A stretch of DNA of 64,000 nucleotides from Beijerinckiaceae bacterium (lineage in GTDB: Bacteria; Pseudomonadota; Alphaproteobacteria; Rhizobiales; Beijerinckiaceae). Numbering within the stretch: the stretch's first letter is position 1; the number at the start of each line of letters is the position of its first letter. Below are positions 17,833 through 27,324 of this stretch, piece after piece. Where the stretch lies: contig CANJVX010000006.1 in NCBI GenBank assembly GCA_947478405.1, positions 29,439 through 93,438 of the forward strand, in the 5' to 3' direction. The notes beneath the pieces were generated by a model. The model worked only from the letters and a program-made list of their open reading frames with translations. It ran no database searches and was not told the origin of the DNA. The position numbers and the translations under genes are program-made.

Positions 17833-18978
17833 TCAGTCGACGAGGTTGCGAGGCACAGCGACCATGCCCTTCATCAGGCAGCGCGACGTACGATAGACGC
17901 CCGCGCTATCTGCCACCCATTGACCCTTTTCTGGGCGCACATCCGCGCCATAAGTAAGTAGGCCGGAAGGATTGCCGATGCGGATCGGCTGTCCATCGGT
18001 GATCTTTCGCGACATTTGATGAGGCAAAGTACCTTCAATGCGGCACGCGACTGCCAGGCAAAGACCACTCGACAGAGGCACAGCGCGGTGCGGCTGCTCG
18101 ACAGAGATCATGCGGGTAGAGATTTCATAATCATCGCTGATTGTCGCCTTATCCAAAGCCACATAGGCCTGCGGCCCAGCAACAATACCAATGCGCGGGC
18201 CCGTGAGCGTCACCTCGTCTTCACTGGCTACCAAGCCCATTTTCACAGCAGCCTTGCGGCGCAAATGCTCCAACGTGGCCATAAGCTCACTATCAGCCTG
18301 GATTGCATCAGGCGTTTCTATGCCCGTGAGCCCCAGATCACGCGCACGCAAAAAGGCGTTGGGATGGCTCGCATCCACAAGCGACACATCAATGAGCTGG
18401 CCATTGGGCAGCGGCAATTGATCAACCACCCGCCCCGTTGGCAAAAGCTTGCCCGTGGCCGCACCACCCGGTTTCACAAAGTCGAGGCGCACGGGCGCAG
18501 CCTTGCCCGCTACACCTGCAATCTCCATATCGCCATCAATCGCTGCCATGCCATTTTCAACACGGAAGCGCGCGTGGATGATCTTCTTCGTATTGGTCTG
18601 GTGAAAGCGCACGGTCACTTCGCCATCGGGCATTTTCACCAGCCCCATATCCACAGCATAGGGGCCGATAACGGAAGAGAGATTTCCGCAATTGCCGGTC
18701 CAATCAACAATCGGCTTGTCAATAGCGAGCTGGATGAATGTGTAATCAACATCCGCATCCGGATGCGTGGGGGGGCCGATGATCACGGCCTTGGACAAGG
18801 AGGATGTGCCGCCCCCCAAGCCATTCAGCTGACGACCATAGGGATCAGGCGTTCCCATCACCGCAAGCAGGATCGGATCAATCTTCTCGCGCGCGGTGGG
18901 TAGATCTTTCGACAGAAAGAACACGCCCTTGCTGGTGCCGCCCCGCCAGAATGTCGCCGGGATCCAAGCCTGATTCAT
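17833..18978 (-). CDS. PrpF-family isomerase
   Basis: The 381-residue protein matches the PrpF family, which shifts double bonds in unsaturated di- and tricarboxylates (2-methylaconitate isomerase, 4-oxalomesaconate tautomerase). The N-terminus IPATFWRGGTSKGVFFL and the later DWTGNCGNLSSVIGPYA, with its Cys, plus DASHPNAFLRARDLG are typical. In an aromatic-degrading setting the tautomerase of the gallate/protocatechuate 4,5-path is the likelier role, but no 4,5-cleavage genes are here. GGAGAG precedes the ATG at 18978. Confidence 0.85.
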   Translation of the reverse strand: MNQAWIPATFWRGGTSKGVFFLSKDLPTAREKIDPILLAVMGTPDPYGRQLNGLGGGTSSLSKAVIIGPPTHPDADVDYTFIQLAIDKPIVDWTGNCGNLSSVIGPYAVDMGLVKMPDGEVTVRFHQTNTKKIIHARFRVENGMAAIDGDMEIAGVAGKAAPVRLDFVKPGGAATGKLLPTGRVVDQLPLPNGQLIDVSLVDASHPNAFLRARDLGLTGIETPDAIQADSELMATLEHLRRKAAVKMGLVASEDEVTLTGPRIGIVAGPQAYVALDKATISDDYEISTRMISVEQPHRAVPLSSGLCLAVACRIEGTLPHQMSRKITDGQPIRIGNPSGLLTYGADVRPEKGQWVADSAGVYRTSRCLMKGMVAVPRNLVD

Positions 18979-19017
18979 TCATTCTCTCCATGAAAACCGC
19001 ACGTCTATCGGCATTAC

Positions 19018-19329
19018 TTATTCAACTGTCAGCTTCGCGTCTTTAATGATCGGCGCCGATAGATTGAAATCTTTCTGGATGCGATCACGCAAATCCTTCG
19101 GACCCTTGGCGATGGAGAATGTATAATTGGGAGTCAGGAATTGCTTTTCAAAAGCCGGATCACTGAAAATTTCCTGCGTGGCGTGCGAGAGTTTTTCAAC
19201 CACATCAGCCGGCGTGCCCTTCGGCGCGAAGAGTGCATACCAGGAGCCTGTCCCATAGCCAGCCACGCCTCCCACGATAGAGGTTACTACTGCTGCGACG
19301 GCAACTAGTACAATCTCTTCGGGTGTCAT
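19018..19329 (-). pseudogene. Fusion remnant: TauE/SafE permease start joined to a TctC end
   Basis: The 103-codon frame is made of two unlike parts. Residues 1 to about 30 (MTPEEIVLVAVAAVVTSIVG, then GVAGYGTG) look like the first membrane helix of a TSUP (TauE/SafE) sulfonate or sulfite exporter, whose hallmark is GVAGYGTG. From SWYALFAPKGTPADVVEKL on, it is the C-terminal lobe of a TctC protein, complete to the end. The join at TG/SW fits an in-frame deletion that removed most of both genes. A start codon is kept, so a small chimeric product could be made, but it lacks a ligand site. Confidence 0.7.
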
Positions 19330-19475
19330 GCGTGAAAAGCAACTTCATCGCCGTACAGCACAACGCTACTATAATCGTCGCGCAACATCACCTTCTCCCT
19401 GCCAGCTCGAACCTAACTCCTATAGGGGCTGTCATAGAGGCTAGTCGAGGCTTTCGTCCAGCAGGCTCAATCCGA

Positions 19476-20294
19476 TTACGGTTTTGTCGGGCCTTCTACC
19501 GTCAGTGACTGGGCAAGGATTTTTTTCGCTAGAATAACAGCAGCAACCGCATTGGCGGCTGTCCCGTCCGCACCCACCTGCTCGACGATTTCCGGCATTT
19601 CGGCAACAATCGGGCCACCAATCATAATGCCGACATTGGGATTCAACGATTTTGCGCGAATCGACTTGATCAAGGCAGCCAAAGCATCGACATGCAAGCT
19701 GGTGCTGATCGAAAATCCGACAACAGCAAGCCATTGACGAGCGACCAGATCAACAACCTTATGACTTTCACCTACACTGAGGGTCACAACTGACCATCCG
19801 GCAGCCTTCATGAACTTCTGAACCAATTGGCTGCCGAAGTCATGATCCTCGCCGGGCGCCACCATGATCAGAGCGCGACGTTTTTCATCATAGGGCTGCA
19901 CCTGATCCAGCTCAGCGAAATGATGGACGATGCGCTGCAAACGGCCCACACCCATCGTAACTGCGATAAAATCGACTTCGTCGATTTCCCACAATTCACC
20001 AAGACGACGCGCTGTTGGCTCTAGCAATTCAAGATGGAGGGCGTCGAGAGACACGCCTGCATGACGCAAGGAATAAATATATTCAAGAGCATCCGCATTA
20101 TCGGGCCCCAAAATCAGGGCGCTCAATTTCTGCACATCTCCATCTGTTGGACGAAGACCGCCGACGTGCCAAGCCGTAATAGGATTTTTTTTCTGAGCCA
20201 AAAGGGCAGGAATGACTGACCGGGTCAGCACATCGGCCAGGATCTCCTCGCGCAACGGGTCACTGCCGCCTAAAGCCTTGATTGGCTCCCCCAT
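19476..20294 (-). CDS. B12-binding-domain protein, PpaA/AerR-like
   Basis: The 272-residue protein has a helical region to about residue 130, with LGELWEIDEVDFIAVTMGVGRLQ (99-121), and a cobalamin-binding Rossmann domain after it with GEDHDFG (148-154) as the lower-ligand His loop, SISTSLHVDALAALI and IMIGGP. This helical plus B12 layout occurs in methionine synthase, methyltransferase corrinoid proteins and the light-responsive regulators AerR/PpaA of purple bacteria; the W..D.V.F segment and the GE(D/Q)H(T/D)FG loop favour the last. A bacteriochlorophyll synthase gene lies about 10 kb away. There is no DNA-binding domain that I can see. Role is inferred. Confidence 0.75.
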   Translation of the reverse strand: MGEPIKALGGSDPLREEILADVLTRSVIPALLAQKKNPITAWHVGGLRPTDGDVQKLSALILGPDNADALEYIYSLRHAGVSLDALHLELLEPTARRLGELWEIDEVDFIAVTMGVGRLQRIVHHFAELDQVQPYDEKRRALIMVAPGEDHDFGSQLVQKFMKAAGWSVVTLSVGESHKVVDLVARQWLAVVGFSISTSLHVDALAALIKSIRAKSLNPNVGIMIGGPIVAEMPEIVEQVGADGTAANAVAAVILAKKILAQSLTVEGPTKP

Positions 20295-20401
20295 AGTCCC
20301 GCCCCTGAATTTCTAATTTTATGGACCTGTCCAATCTTTGAAATATTTTACCTCTGCCTTTTGCGAGTTCAAGCCGAAAACCCACAGCGCGCTCTTCACT
20401 T

Positions 20402-20438
20402 TGTGTTGCAGGCGCCCCCCCCCCGCCTGTGCAACACA
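20402..20438. promoter_or_regulatory. Imperfect inverted repeat in the gap 20295-20684
   Basis: TGTGTTGCAGGCG at 20402-20414 is the inverse of the stretch CGCCTG-TG-CAACACA at 20424-20438, apart from two extra bases, with a run of nine C between. It lies between the divergent B12-protein and hydroxyacid dehydrogenase genes and could be an operator or a hairpin in a leader. Nothing else was recognised in this gap. Confidence 0.35.
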
Positions 20439-20684
20439 CAAGGCGGGCAGGAAGCGAAAAGTTTCTACTTATCGCTGATTTAGGAGAAATTCCCGCTCTT
20501 GATGTCAGTAAAAACCACCGCCAATTCACCGACAGCCAGAGTAAAGCAATCAGCCAAAAGTAGTAGAAAAATACCCACACTTATCTATGGCCGCCATCCC
20601 GTTGCCAGGCGTCCCGTTGCCACTTACGGTCATTTTTAAGCGGGGTCTGCATACACTCCGCCTTGAGACGGAGACACAAGCCTT

Positions 20685-21662
20685 ATGAAAATTTCCATTC
20701 TTGACGATTATTTCGACACGGTGCGTAACCTCCCATCCTTCACCAAGCTCGCCGGGCACGACGTCAAGGTCTGGAATGACCATGTTCAGAACGAAGATAT
20801 TCTAGTCGAACGCCTCAAAGAGACAGAAGTCCTTGTCCTCATCAGAGAGCGCACAAAAATTCCAGCCTCTTTGCTTGAGCGCTTGCCGAAGCTGAGATTG
20901 ATTAGCCAACGCAGTGTCTATCCGCACATTGACATCGCCGCCTGCACCCGAATGGGCATTATTGTTTCGTCCAGCCTGCACCCAGGCGTCCCCTCTCACG
21001 CCACGGCCGAATTCACATGGGCCTTGATACTGGCTGCCATGCGCCAGCTGCCTCAACAGATCGCATCGATGAAGGCGGGTCACTGGCAAATGGGCATAGG
21101 CACATCATTGCATGGCAAAACCTTGGGTATTTTTGGCTATGGCCGAATTGGCGGCGCGATTGCCGGTTTTGGTAGGGCTTTCGGCATGCGCGTTTTGATC
21201 TGGGCCCGAGAAGAATCTCGCGCCCGTGCCCGCGCCGATGGTTGGGAAACAGCCGAAACCAAGGAAGCTTTTTTTGAGCAATGCGATGTATTGACCCTGC
21301 ACATGCGTCTCGTTGATGCAACGCGAGGGATTGTTTCACAAGCTGATCTGGAGCGGATGAAGCCAACAGCACTGATCGTCAACACCAGTCGCGCGCCTCT
21401 CATCCAGACAGATGCACTCGTCAATGCACTCAAAAACGGCCATCCCGGGCTGGCGGCAGTTGATGTGTATGAGACCGAGCCTATGCACGACACCAACCAT
21501 CCCTTACTGGCAATGGACAATGTCATTTGCACGCCGCATCTCGGCTATGTGACCACCGATGAATATGAAGTGCAATTCACCGAAATTTTTGACCAGATTG
21601 TCGATTATGACGCAGGCAAGCCCAGCAATGTTGTCAATCCGGACGTCAATCCGCGGGCCTGA
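20685..21662 (+). CDS. D-2-hydroxyacid dehydrogenase
   Basis: The 325-residue NAD-dependent dehydrogenase of the D-isomer-specific family has the nucleotide-binding loop [20 protein letters not shown] (about 149-168) and the catalytic trio Arg in VNTSRAPLI, Glu in YETEPM and His in TPHLGYVT. It interconverts a 2-hydroxy acid and a 2-keto acid. It resembles the phosphoglycerate-dehydrogenase branch, but without an ACT domain, so a catabolic hydroxyacid is more likely than serine synthesis. GGAG lies about 12 bases before the ATG. It converges on a TctC gene with 11 bases between stops. Confidence 0.88.
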   Translation: MKISILDDYFDTVRNLPSFTKLAGHDVKVWNDHVQNEDILVERLKETEVLVLIRERTKIPASLLERLPKLRLISQRSVYPHIDIAACTRMGIIVSSSLHPGVPSHATAEFTWALILAAMRQLPQQIASMKAGHWQMGIGTSLHGKTLGIFGYGRIGGAIAGFGRAFGMRVLIWAREESRARARADGWETAETKEAFFEQCDVLTLHMRLVDATRGIVSQADLERMKPTALIVNTSRAPLIQTDALVNALKNGHPGLAAVDVYETEPMHDTNHPLLAMDNVICTPHLGYVTTDEYEVQFTEIFDQIVDYDAGKPSNVVNPDVNPRA

Positions 21663-21673
21663 GCCCACGATTA

Positions 21674-22690
21674 TTATTCTGCGGCATGCATGACCTTTTT
21701 CATGCGCGCAACAATGGCAGGTGGCGTGTTGCCAGTAGCAGCGACGACCTTTTGCAACTCCGCACCGACCAAGGGCGTGACATCGGCATGCAATTTTTCA
21801 GCATCTGCCAGAAAATCTGGGGCTTTAGTCATCGCATCAAAAGCGGCCCGTAGAATTGCAACGCGATCAGTGCGTGTATCGGGCGGCGCGAAAAAAGCGC
21901 GTCCCACAGAGGCCGTCGACGCATAAAGACGCAGCATTGCAACATCCTCAGGAGTGACGCCCAGTTCACCCACGGCGGGCACATCCGGAATGGCCGGCAT
22001 GCGCTCGACCGTTTCCGACAAGAGAATATGAACCTTCTTTTGCTCCAGCCAATCCTTATGCGCCGCATTGAGATGTGACAGCAGACCGGAAGCCGCGTCG
22101 ACCTCGCCTTTTTCAAGCGCCAGAAGAACATCACCAGATGAGGGATAACCGGTCACAATTTTAAATTTGGTTTTGGCGCCAGCATTCATCAACATGGGAT
22201 ATCCTTGGGACGGGGAACCCGCTCCTGTGGTCCCAACAACGATCTCCCGGCGTCTGATATCCTCAATGGAACGGACACCCGACGCTGCGGAGACAATCAT
22301 GACCTCGCCAGAAGACGTCAGCCGCCCAATCCAGTTGAAGCGTGCAGCTTTATATTGCACGCCCGATGCACCCAGAACTTCTTCGAGTGCAACAGTCTGC
22401 GAGGCAATGCCAATCGCCGTTCCATCTTTCGGCGCCACGCTATACATCCAGTTAGCAAGCTTGGTGCTGCCCGCACCCGGCATATTCTGGACAATGACGG
22501 AAGGAGCACCGGGCACCGATCGGCCAAAATGCCTCGACAAGAGTCGGCCATAAAAATCATACGAGCCGGTATTGCCAAATCCAATATGGACGGTCAGCGT
22601 GCGACCCTTAAAAAATGAATCCTCGGCTCGAGCACGTACGCTGCCCGACATTGCGAGCGCCACCAAACCGAAAGCGGCAATTTTACGCAT
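21674..22690 (-). CDS. TctC/Bug-family receptor
   Basis: The 338-residue exported protein has a signal peptide to about RARAE (residue 23) and begins SFFKGRTLTVHIGFGNTGSYD, in which the usual GGG turn reads NTGS; IVQNMPGAGS follows. GGGAGG is five bases before the ATG at 22690, so the longer frame is rejected. It lies downstream of the LLM monooxygenase gene in the same direction (182 bases apart). Ligand unknown. Confidence 0.9.
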   Translation of the reverse strand: MRKIAAFGLVALAMSGSVRARAEDSFFKGRTLTVHIGFGNTGSYDFYGRLLSRHFGRSVPGAPSVIVQNMPGAGSTKLANWMYSVAPKDGTAIGIASQTVALEEVLGASGVQYKAARFNWIGRLTSSGEVMIVSAASGVRSIEDIRRREIVVGTTGAGSPSQGYPMLMNAGAKTKFKIVTGYPSSGDVLLALEKGEVDAASGLLSHLNAAHKDWLEQKKVHILLSETVERMPAIPDVPAVGELGVTPEDVAMLRLYASTASVGRAFFAPPDTRTDRVAILRAAFDAMTKAPDFLADAEKLHADVTPLVGAELQKVVAATGNTPPAIVARMKKVMHAAE

Positions 22691-22872
22691 GATCCCTCCC
22701 AATGCCGCAGTCAATCCGAGATCCAGCCAAGCGATGCCACGCAGATGTGCATCAAGTATCGCGGAACTCCGCCTCCGCCGCTTTATTTATTCCACCACGG
22801 TCGCCGGTGATGGGAGCGCTGTCAAGCCATCCACGATCTTGATGGTAGCTGTAGACAACAGGCCAACCTGCC

Positions 22873-24171
22873 TCAGAACGGCCGCGGCGCTGGACGCGGC
22901 AATCCCAGATGATCGCGCAGCATCGCTCCAGTATAGGATTTGCGAAATATTCCCCGCCTTTGCAATTCGGGAACCACGAGATCAACAAAGTCCTGCAACC
23001 CGTTGGGCAACATCGGCGGCATAATATTGAACCCATCGGCACCGCCATGTTCGAACCATTCCTGAAAGGAATCCACAATATCAGTCGCCGTGCCGATCAG
23101 CTGGCGATGCCCCTTGGAAACGACGAGCTTTTCCCATGTCTCGCGCACACTCATCTTTTCACGCCGCGACGTTTCGACAATGCCGATGGCGCGGCTCTGC
23201 GTGAGCTTCGTCATATCAACCTCGGGCAATGGACCTTCAATGTCGATGTCAGTTAGGTCCATGCCAAGATGTCGACCAAGCGTCGCCAGCCCAGCCTCAC
23301 GATGGATCAGGCTTTGAAGATATTCATAGCGATCCTGTGCTTCTTGCCTCGTCCTGCCAACAATCGGCATCACACCGGGCAGAACGAGCGCATGGGCGGG
23401 ATCACGACCAAATGAGACCACGCGCGCCTTGATATCCTGGTAGAAAGTCTGTGCTGCCATCAGATCGCGCTGGATAGTAAAGATCACTTCTGAGTATTTG
23501 GCCGCTAGATTCTTGCCATCCTCTGAAGATCCTGCCTGCACCAAAACAGGATTGCCCTGCGGACAACGCGGCAAAGACAAAGGCCCTGCAACCTTAAAAT
23601 AAGGCCCATCATAATTGAGCAGGCGTAGTTTCTCCGAATTGAAAAAAAGACCGCTTTCCTTGTCGATCACCACAGCATCATCATCAAGACAATCCCACAA
23701 GCGGCGCACGACATCTGTGAATTCATCCGCTCTGCGATAGCGCTCTGCATGATCAAAATGCGCGTCATAGCCAAAATTCAAAGCTTCGCGTGGCGACGAG
23801 GATGTGACGATATTCCATCCGGCACGCCCACCGCTAATATGATCCAGCGAGGCAAATCTCCGTGCCACATGATAGGGCTCGTTAAACGACGTCGTAGCTG
23901 TAGCCACCAGACCAATGCGCTCAGTCACCATTGCAAGTGCCGAGAGCAATGTGAGCGGCTCGAGGCGGAAATTGTCTGACCGCTTTCCATTCGGCGTCAA
24001 TGAGAAGACATCGGCAACAAAAAGCATATCGAACAATCCCCGTTCGGCAATTTGTGCAAAGCGGGCATAGGTCTTGACGCTGAAACCATCAGGATAGGCA
24101 TCGGGATGGCGCCAGGCCGCCATGTGATGCCCGGCAGGTGCCAGAAAGAGACCAAGCTTCATCTGGCGCAT
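22873..24171 (-). CDS. LLM-class flavin-dependent monooxygenase (NtaA/DszA type)
   Basis: The 432-residue protein is a luciferase-like FMNH2-dependent monooxygenase of the NtaA/SnaA/DszA branch: MKLGLFLAPAGHHMAAWRHP at the start, ERGLFDMLFVADVFSL, ATATTSFNEPYHVARRFASLDHISGGRAGWNIVTS (about 99-133), VLVQAGSSEDGKNLAAKYSEVIFT (about 225-248) and HGGADGFNIMPP. It would need a flavin reductase, and none is in the window. I start it at 24171, behind GGGGAGG; the longer frame runs into the divergent cupin promoter. Substrates in the family are chelators, sulfones and amines. Confidence 0.88.
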   Translation of the reverse strand: MRQMKLGLFLAPAGHHMAAWRHPDAYPDGFSVKTYARFAQIAERGLFDMLFVADVFSLTPNGKRSDNFRLEPLTLLSALAMVTERIGLVATATTSFNEPYHVARRFASLDHISGGRAGWNIVTSSSPREALNFGYDAHFDHAERYRRADEFTDVVRRLWDCLDDDAVVIDKESGLFFNSEKLRLLNYDGPYFKVAGPLSLPRCPQGNPVLVQAGSSEDGKNLAAKYSEVIFTIQRDLMAAQTFYQDIKARVVSFGRDPAHALVLPGVMPIVGRTRQEAQDRYEYLQSLIHREAGLATLGRHLGMDLTDIDIEGPLPEVDMTKLTQSRAIGIVETSRREKMSVRETWEKLVVSKGHRQLIGTATDIVDSFQEWFEHGGADGFNIMPPMLPNGLQDFVDLVVPELQRRGIFRKSYTGAMLRDHLGLPRPAPRPF

Positions 24172-24235
24172 CGGCCAACCTCCCCTGTCCACACCACTCT
24201 CCGGCGGTTTGATCGTTGAGTCTAACATTAGCAGA

Positions 24236-24249
24236 GCATTTCGCAATGC
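24236..24249. promoter_or_regulatory. Small palindrome between LLM and cupin genes
   Basis: GCATT at 24236-24240 and AATGC at 24245-24249 flank TCGC in the divergent promoter gap 24172-24364. It may be an operator; the arms are short, so this is weak. Confidence 0.25.
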
Positions 24250-24364
24250 AGCATCGACGAAACGAATTATTGAACGGGGACTGGACAAACGCCCCCCATC
24301 CTCGTGAAAATGCGACAATAACGCGGGACAAAAAGGTCTCACGTTCTTCCGGGAGGATAAACGT

Positions 24365-24829
24365 ATGAAAGAAAATGGCGACTTGACACATATACCGCCG
24401 GATTTTTTCAAACTGCGTATTCAACTCATGGATCAAGGCAGCTTCCGCCACATGCTGGCGGATACGGGAAATATGAAAATCAAAATCCGCTGCTATGCGG
24501 CAGGTAATGGCGAAAACGCCATGCATGCTCATCATAATCAAGACCATAGTTTTATCATCCTGGATGGGCAGGCCCGCTTTCATTTTCCAGACGGCACAAA
24601 GCGTGAATTAAATCGCAACGAAGGCATCATGCTACCTGATGGGTGCTATTATTGTTTTGAGAATTCGGGTCCGGATGCACTCGTTGTCCTGCGCATCGAA
24701 TCCATCACGTCTTCGGGCGGGGATGCGGAGATCCGCAAAGGTACACAAGGCCAGCAAATCGATCCGCACGCAGCCGAGAACAACCGCTCCAAAACACCGG
24801 TCTTCCGGCCCGATGCTTTCTATGAATGA
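24365..24829 (+). CDS. Small cupin protein
   Basis: The 154-residue protein is a single cupin domain with HAHHNQDHSFIILDGQARFHF (first motif, His-rich, about 54-74) and GIMLPDGCYYCFEN (second motif, without His). GGGAGG precedes the ATG. It resembles the cupin at 2073-2492 in size and in the loss of the second-motif His. It is divergent from the LLM monooxygenase gene, and its last ten bases overlap the convergent amidohydrolase gene. Role unknown. Confidence 0.8.
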   Translation: MKENGDLTHIPPDFFKLRIQLMDQGSFRHMLADTGNMKIKIRCYAAGNGENAMHAHHNQDHSFIILDGQARFHFPDGTKRELNRNEGIMLPDGCYYCFENSGPDALVVLRIESITSSGGDAEIRKGTQGQQIDPHAAENNRSKTPVFRPDAFYE

Positions 24830-25662
24830 TCAGAAGGCCATTTCAGGAGTTTTTGCAGCGACCCGCCCATAACCCATCTACGCTCCTCCTCACTACGGAA
24901 AAATGATCCCGCAGTGAAGTGACGTACATAATTTTCATATGGAATTTTCCCCTTGCCATGAGAAAGATCGCTGCCCCAGTGGCACCTTTCTGCGCCGAAA
25001 GAATCGATCATATGCCTGAGATGATGATCCATATTATGGTAAGGATAATCGTCTCTCGAATAGACAGGAACCGAAGAGAGCTTCACGTTGAGATTGGTGA
25101 ACCGCGCCAACAGAGCCGTGGCGCGCACAGATTCACCAATCGCATCCACAGGCAAGCGGGTGGACAGGTTCATGTGGTCAATAATAATCCTGAGAGCGGG
25201 ATAACGCGCAGCAATCTCGCCAATCTTCGCTTGCTGGCCGGGACAATGCATCATAACCGGGACGCCGGCTTTCTCAGCGGCAGGCCAAAACCAGTCTGCG
25301 GTTCCATCTGACAGCCAGCGTAATTTACTATCTGAAAAATTAACCCGCACACCCAGCATGGCGGGATCCGACATCCACGTTGGAATGAGCGCTTTACTTA
25401 TTGGATCTTCGAGACACAAGCGTCCCATGACTGCAAATCTTTCCGGATGTTGGTGGGCTGCCATCAGCGCGTAATCGTTCCTGTCTCCCTCCCACGATGG
25501 CGGAACGATGATCCCCCGATCAACACCGGCGCTATCCATTTCGCGCAACATGTCCTCATAGCCCATGGGCGTCTTGAGGTGAGCCCTCTTCTGTCCATCT
25601 GCGGGCCAAGGACGGCTTGGTGTTTCTGCTGTCCACAGATGAACCTGCGCATCAATGATCAT
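24820..25662 (-). CDS. Amidohydrolase-family protein (amidohydrolase 2)
   Basis: The 280-residue TIM-barrel protein starts MIIDAQVHLW, where family members usually have DxHxH; here only one His is kept, so metal binding may differ. Further marks are RGIIVPPSWEGDRNDYALMAAHQHPERFAVMGRL (about 50-83), VPVMMHCPGQ, RIIIDHMNLS and HWGSDLSHG with the C-terminal Asp. Relatives include 2-pyrone-4,6-dicarboxylate lactonase and ACMS-type decarboxylases. It lies 18 bases downstream of the TctC stop region at 25680 in the same direction, so they form an operon. Confidence 0.83.
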   Translation of the reverse strand: MIIDAQVHLWTAETPSRPWPADGQKRAHLKTPMGYEDMLREMDSAGVDRGIIVPPSWEGDRNDYALMAAHQHPERFAVMGRLCLEDPISKALIPTWMSDPAMLGVRVNFSDSKLRWLSDGTADWFWPAAEKAGVPVMMHCPGQQAKIGEIAARYPALRIIIDHMNLSTRLPVDAIGESVRATALLARFTNLNVKLSSVPVYSRDDYPYHNMDHHLRHMIDSFGAERCHWGSDLSHGKGKIPYENYVRHFTAGSFFRSEEERRWVMGGSLQKLLKWPSDHS

Positions 25663-25679
25663 ATCAACTAACCTTCTAC

Positions 25680-26729
25680 TTATTGAGATGCTGCACGCAA
25701 TTCTTGCGTAGCGCGGTCAAGAACTTTTGGGTCTGTGGCATAGACGCGATTGACCAGAGCCAAAATATCATTGCCCGGTTTAGACTCAATTGTAGCACCC
25801 AGAGCTTCCGCATCTTTACGGAAATCTGCATCAGCGATCATCATCTTGAATGCGACACGAAACTCTTCGAGAACATGGACCGGAACACCCGGCGGGGTAG
25901 CTAGAGGCCGGCCATAGGCTAGTCGATCGATAAAAAGCTGAACAAGAATCCGCTCTTCCTCGGTTTTCGTAAATTCAAGAATGGTCGGCACATCGGGAAG
26001 ATCTGCACTTCGTTTGTCGCGCAACTGCATCAAGACATGGATTCGCTTGCTCGCCACCCAATCGGGCTTGCTGATCTTGATGCCGTCCCAGTCGGAGCCA
26101 ATCAGCCCATGGACCTCGCCCGATTCCATCGCCAAAGCGATTTGCGAGGTTCCGACATAGCCCGCCACCAATTTGATCCGCGTACCCAGAACACTGTTGA
26201 GGAGACGAGGCCAGATCGTGACATCTGAACTGGGTGCGCCTCCACCAATGATCGCATCTTTAAACAAATCATTGGCGGTTTTGACTGGCGACGCATGCCA
26301 CGAAATAGCAACAGCCGTATGACCATTGAGGCTGCCTATCCAACCAAACCGCCGGGCATCAAAATTAGCCTGCGTGTTACCAAAGAGTGATTCAAAGGCC
26401 GTTGTACTCGGCACAAGCCCGATGGTCGAACCATCGCGCGGCGCAACATTGTACAGCCAGTTGGTCATGATCAACTGACCTGCGCCCGGCATATTGGTCG
26501 CAATCAGCGTGGGATTGCCATTCATCACGCGTCCTAGATGTCGGGAGGCGAGACGGCCGTAAAGGTCATATCCACCACCGACACTGGTTCCGATGACCAG
26601 TGTGATTTTTCTGCCCGTATTTGCGGTCTGGGCCTGAGCCCGAACAACAATCCCGATGCTGCATAAAAATACGGCTATGAGGACAAGTATGAGTTTGTAG
26701 ATAGCTGACGCCTTATCACTTATGATCAT
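25680..26729 (-). CDS. TctC/Bug-family receptor, operon with the amidohydrolase
   Basis: The 349-residue exported protein has a long hydrophobic signal (about residues 12-33, ending RAQAQ) and then RKITLVIGTSVGGGYDLYGRL and ATNMPGAGQ. GGAGTGAAGG upstream supports the ATG at 26729. It precedes the amidohydrolase gene in the same direction and follows the GlcG/HbpS and cytochrome genes, all on the minus strand. Ligand unknown. Confidence 0.9.
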   Translation of the reverse strand: MIISDKASAIYKLILVLIAVFLCSIGIVVRAQAQTANTGRKITLVIGTSVGGGYDLYGRLASRHLGRVMNGNPTLIATNMPGAGQLIMTNWLYNVAPRDGSTIGLVPSTTAFESLFGNTQANFDARRFGWIGSLNGHTAVAISWHASPVKTANDLFKDAIIGGGAPSSDVTIWPRLLNSVLGTRIKLVAGYVGTSQIALAMESGEVHGLIGSDWDGIKISKPDWVASKRIHVLMQLRDKRSADLPDVPTILEFTKTEEERILVQLFIDRLAYGRPLATPPGVPVHVLEEFRVAFKMMIADADFRKDAEALGATIESKPGNDILALVNRVYATDPKVLDRATQELRAASQ

Positions 26730-26770
26730 GCCTTCACTCCGGGCCAATGTCAGACTGATTCAGGACTGCT

Positions 26771-27280
26771 TCATTTAGCGTCGAGCCTGCCTTGAATTTT
26801 CGCAATACCAGCGAGCGCGCATTTTTCATCCTGCGTTGATCCGGTTGAACCACCAACACCAATGGCGCCCACTGTCTGACCGTTGGATTTGATCAAGACA
26901 CCACCGGGCGCCAGAATGAGCCCTGGAATGCCCTGGATGCGTGCCACAGATGCCGGATCCTTGGTGATGCGCGCGGCAATTTGGGCCGACGTTGTCTCAC
27001 CGCTCGCTCGCGAATAGCTTAGCACTGTAAAGGCTTTTGCATGCGCGGAATATGCCGAATGAATAGTCGTGAAGGGATCATGAAAAGTAACCAAGACGCG
27101 AGCATGATGATTCATCACTTCCACAGAAACAGGATGCCCGTCAGCTTTGCATTGATTTAAAGCGGCGGAGGCCGCTTCAATAGCAACATCCAATGGCATG
27201 TAACGCTCACTAGGAAGACTTTGCGCGATGCCCGATTCGCAAGCGAGCGTAAGACTGGCAGCAATCAAAACATGTTTCAT
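26771..27280 (-). CDS. Exported GlcG/HbpS-family protein
   Basis: The 169-residue protein has a signal peptide (to about GIAQS) and one GlcG/HbpS domain: LDVAIEAASAALNQCKADGH, SVEVMNHHARVLVTFHD, LILAPGGVLIKSNGQTVGAIGVGGSTG (about 122-148) and a final DEKCALAGIAKI. The family includes haem-binding and cobalamin-pathway proteins and small proteins beside alcohol and glycolate oxidases; function is poorly known. It lies between a dihaem cytochrome gene and a TctC gene on the same strand, which suggests a periplasmic oxidation system. Confidence 0.85.
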   Translation of the reverse strand: MKHVLIAASLTLACESGIAQSLPSERYMPLDVAIEAASAALNQCKADGHPVSVEVMNHHARVLVTFHDPFTTIHSAYSAHAKAFTVLSYSRASGETTSAQIAARITKDPASVARIQGIPGLILAPGGVLIKSNGQTVGAIGVGGSTGSTQDEKCALAGIAKIQGRLDAK

Positions 27281-27324
27281 AGCCTCTGCCTTTCTGATCA
27301 CCTGTGGACTTCCGGAATGAAAGC

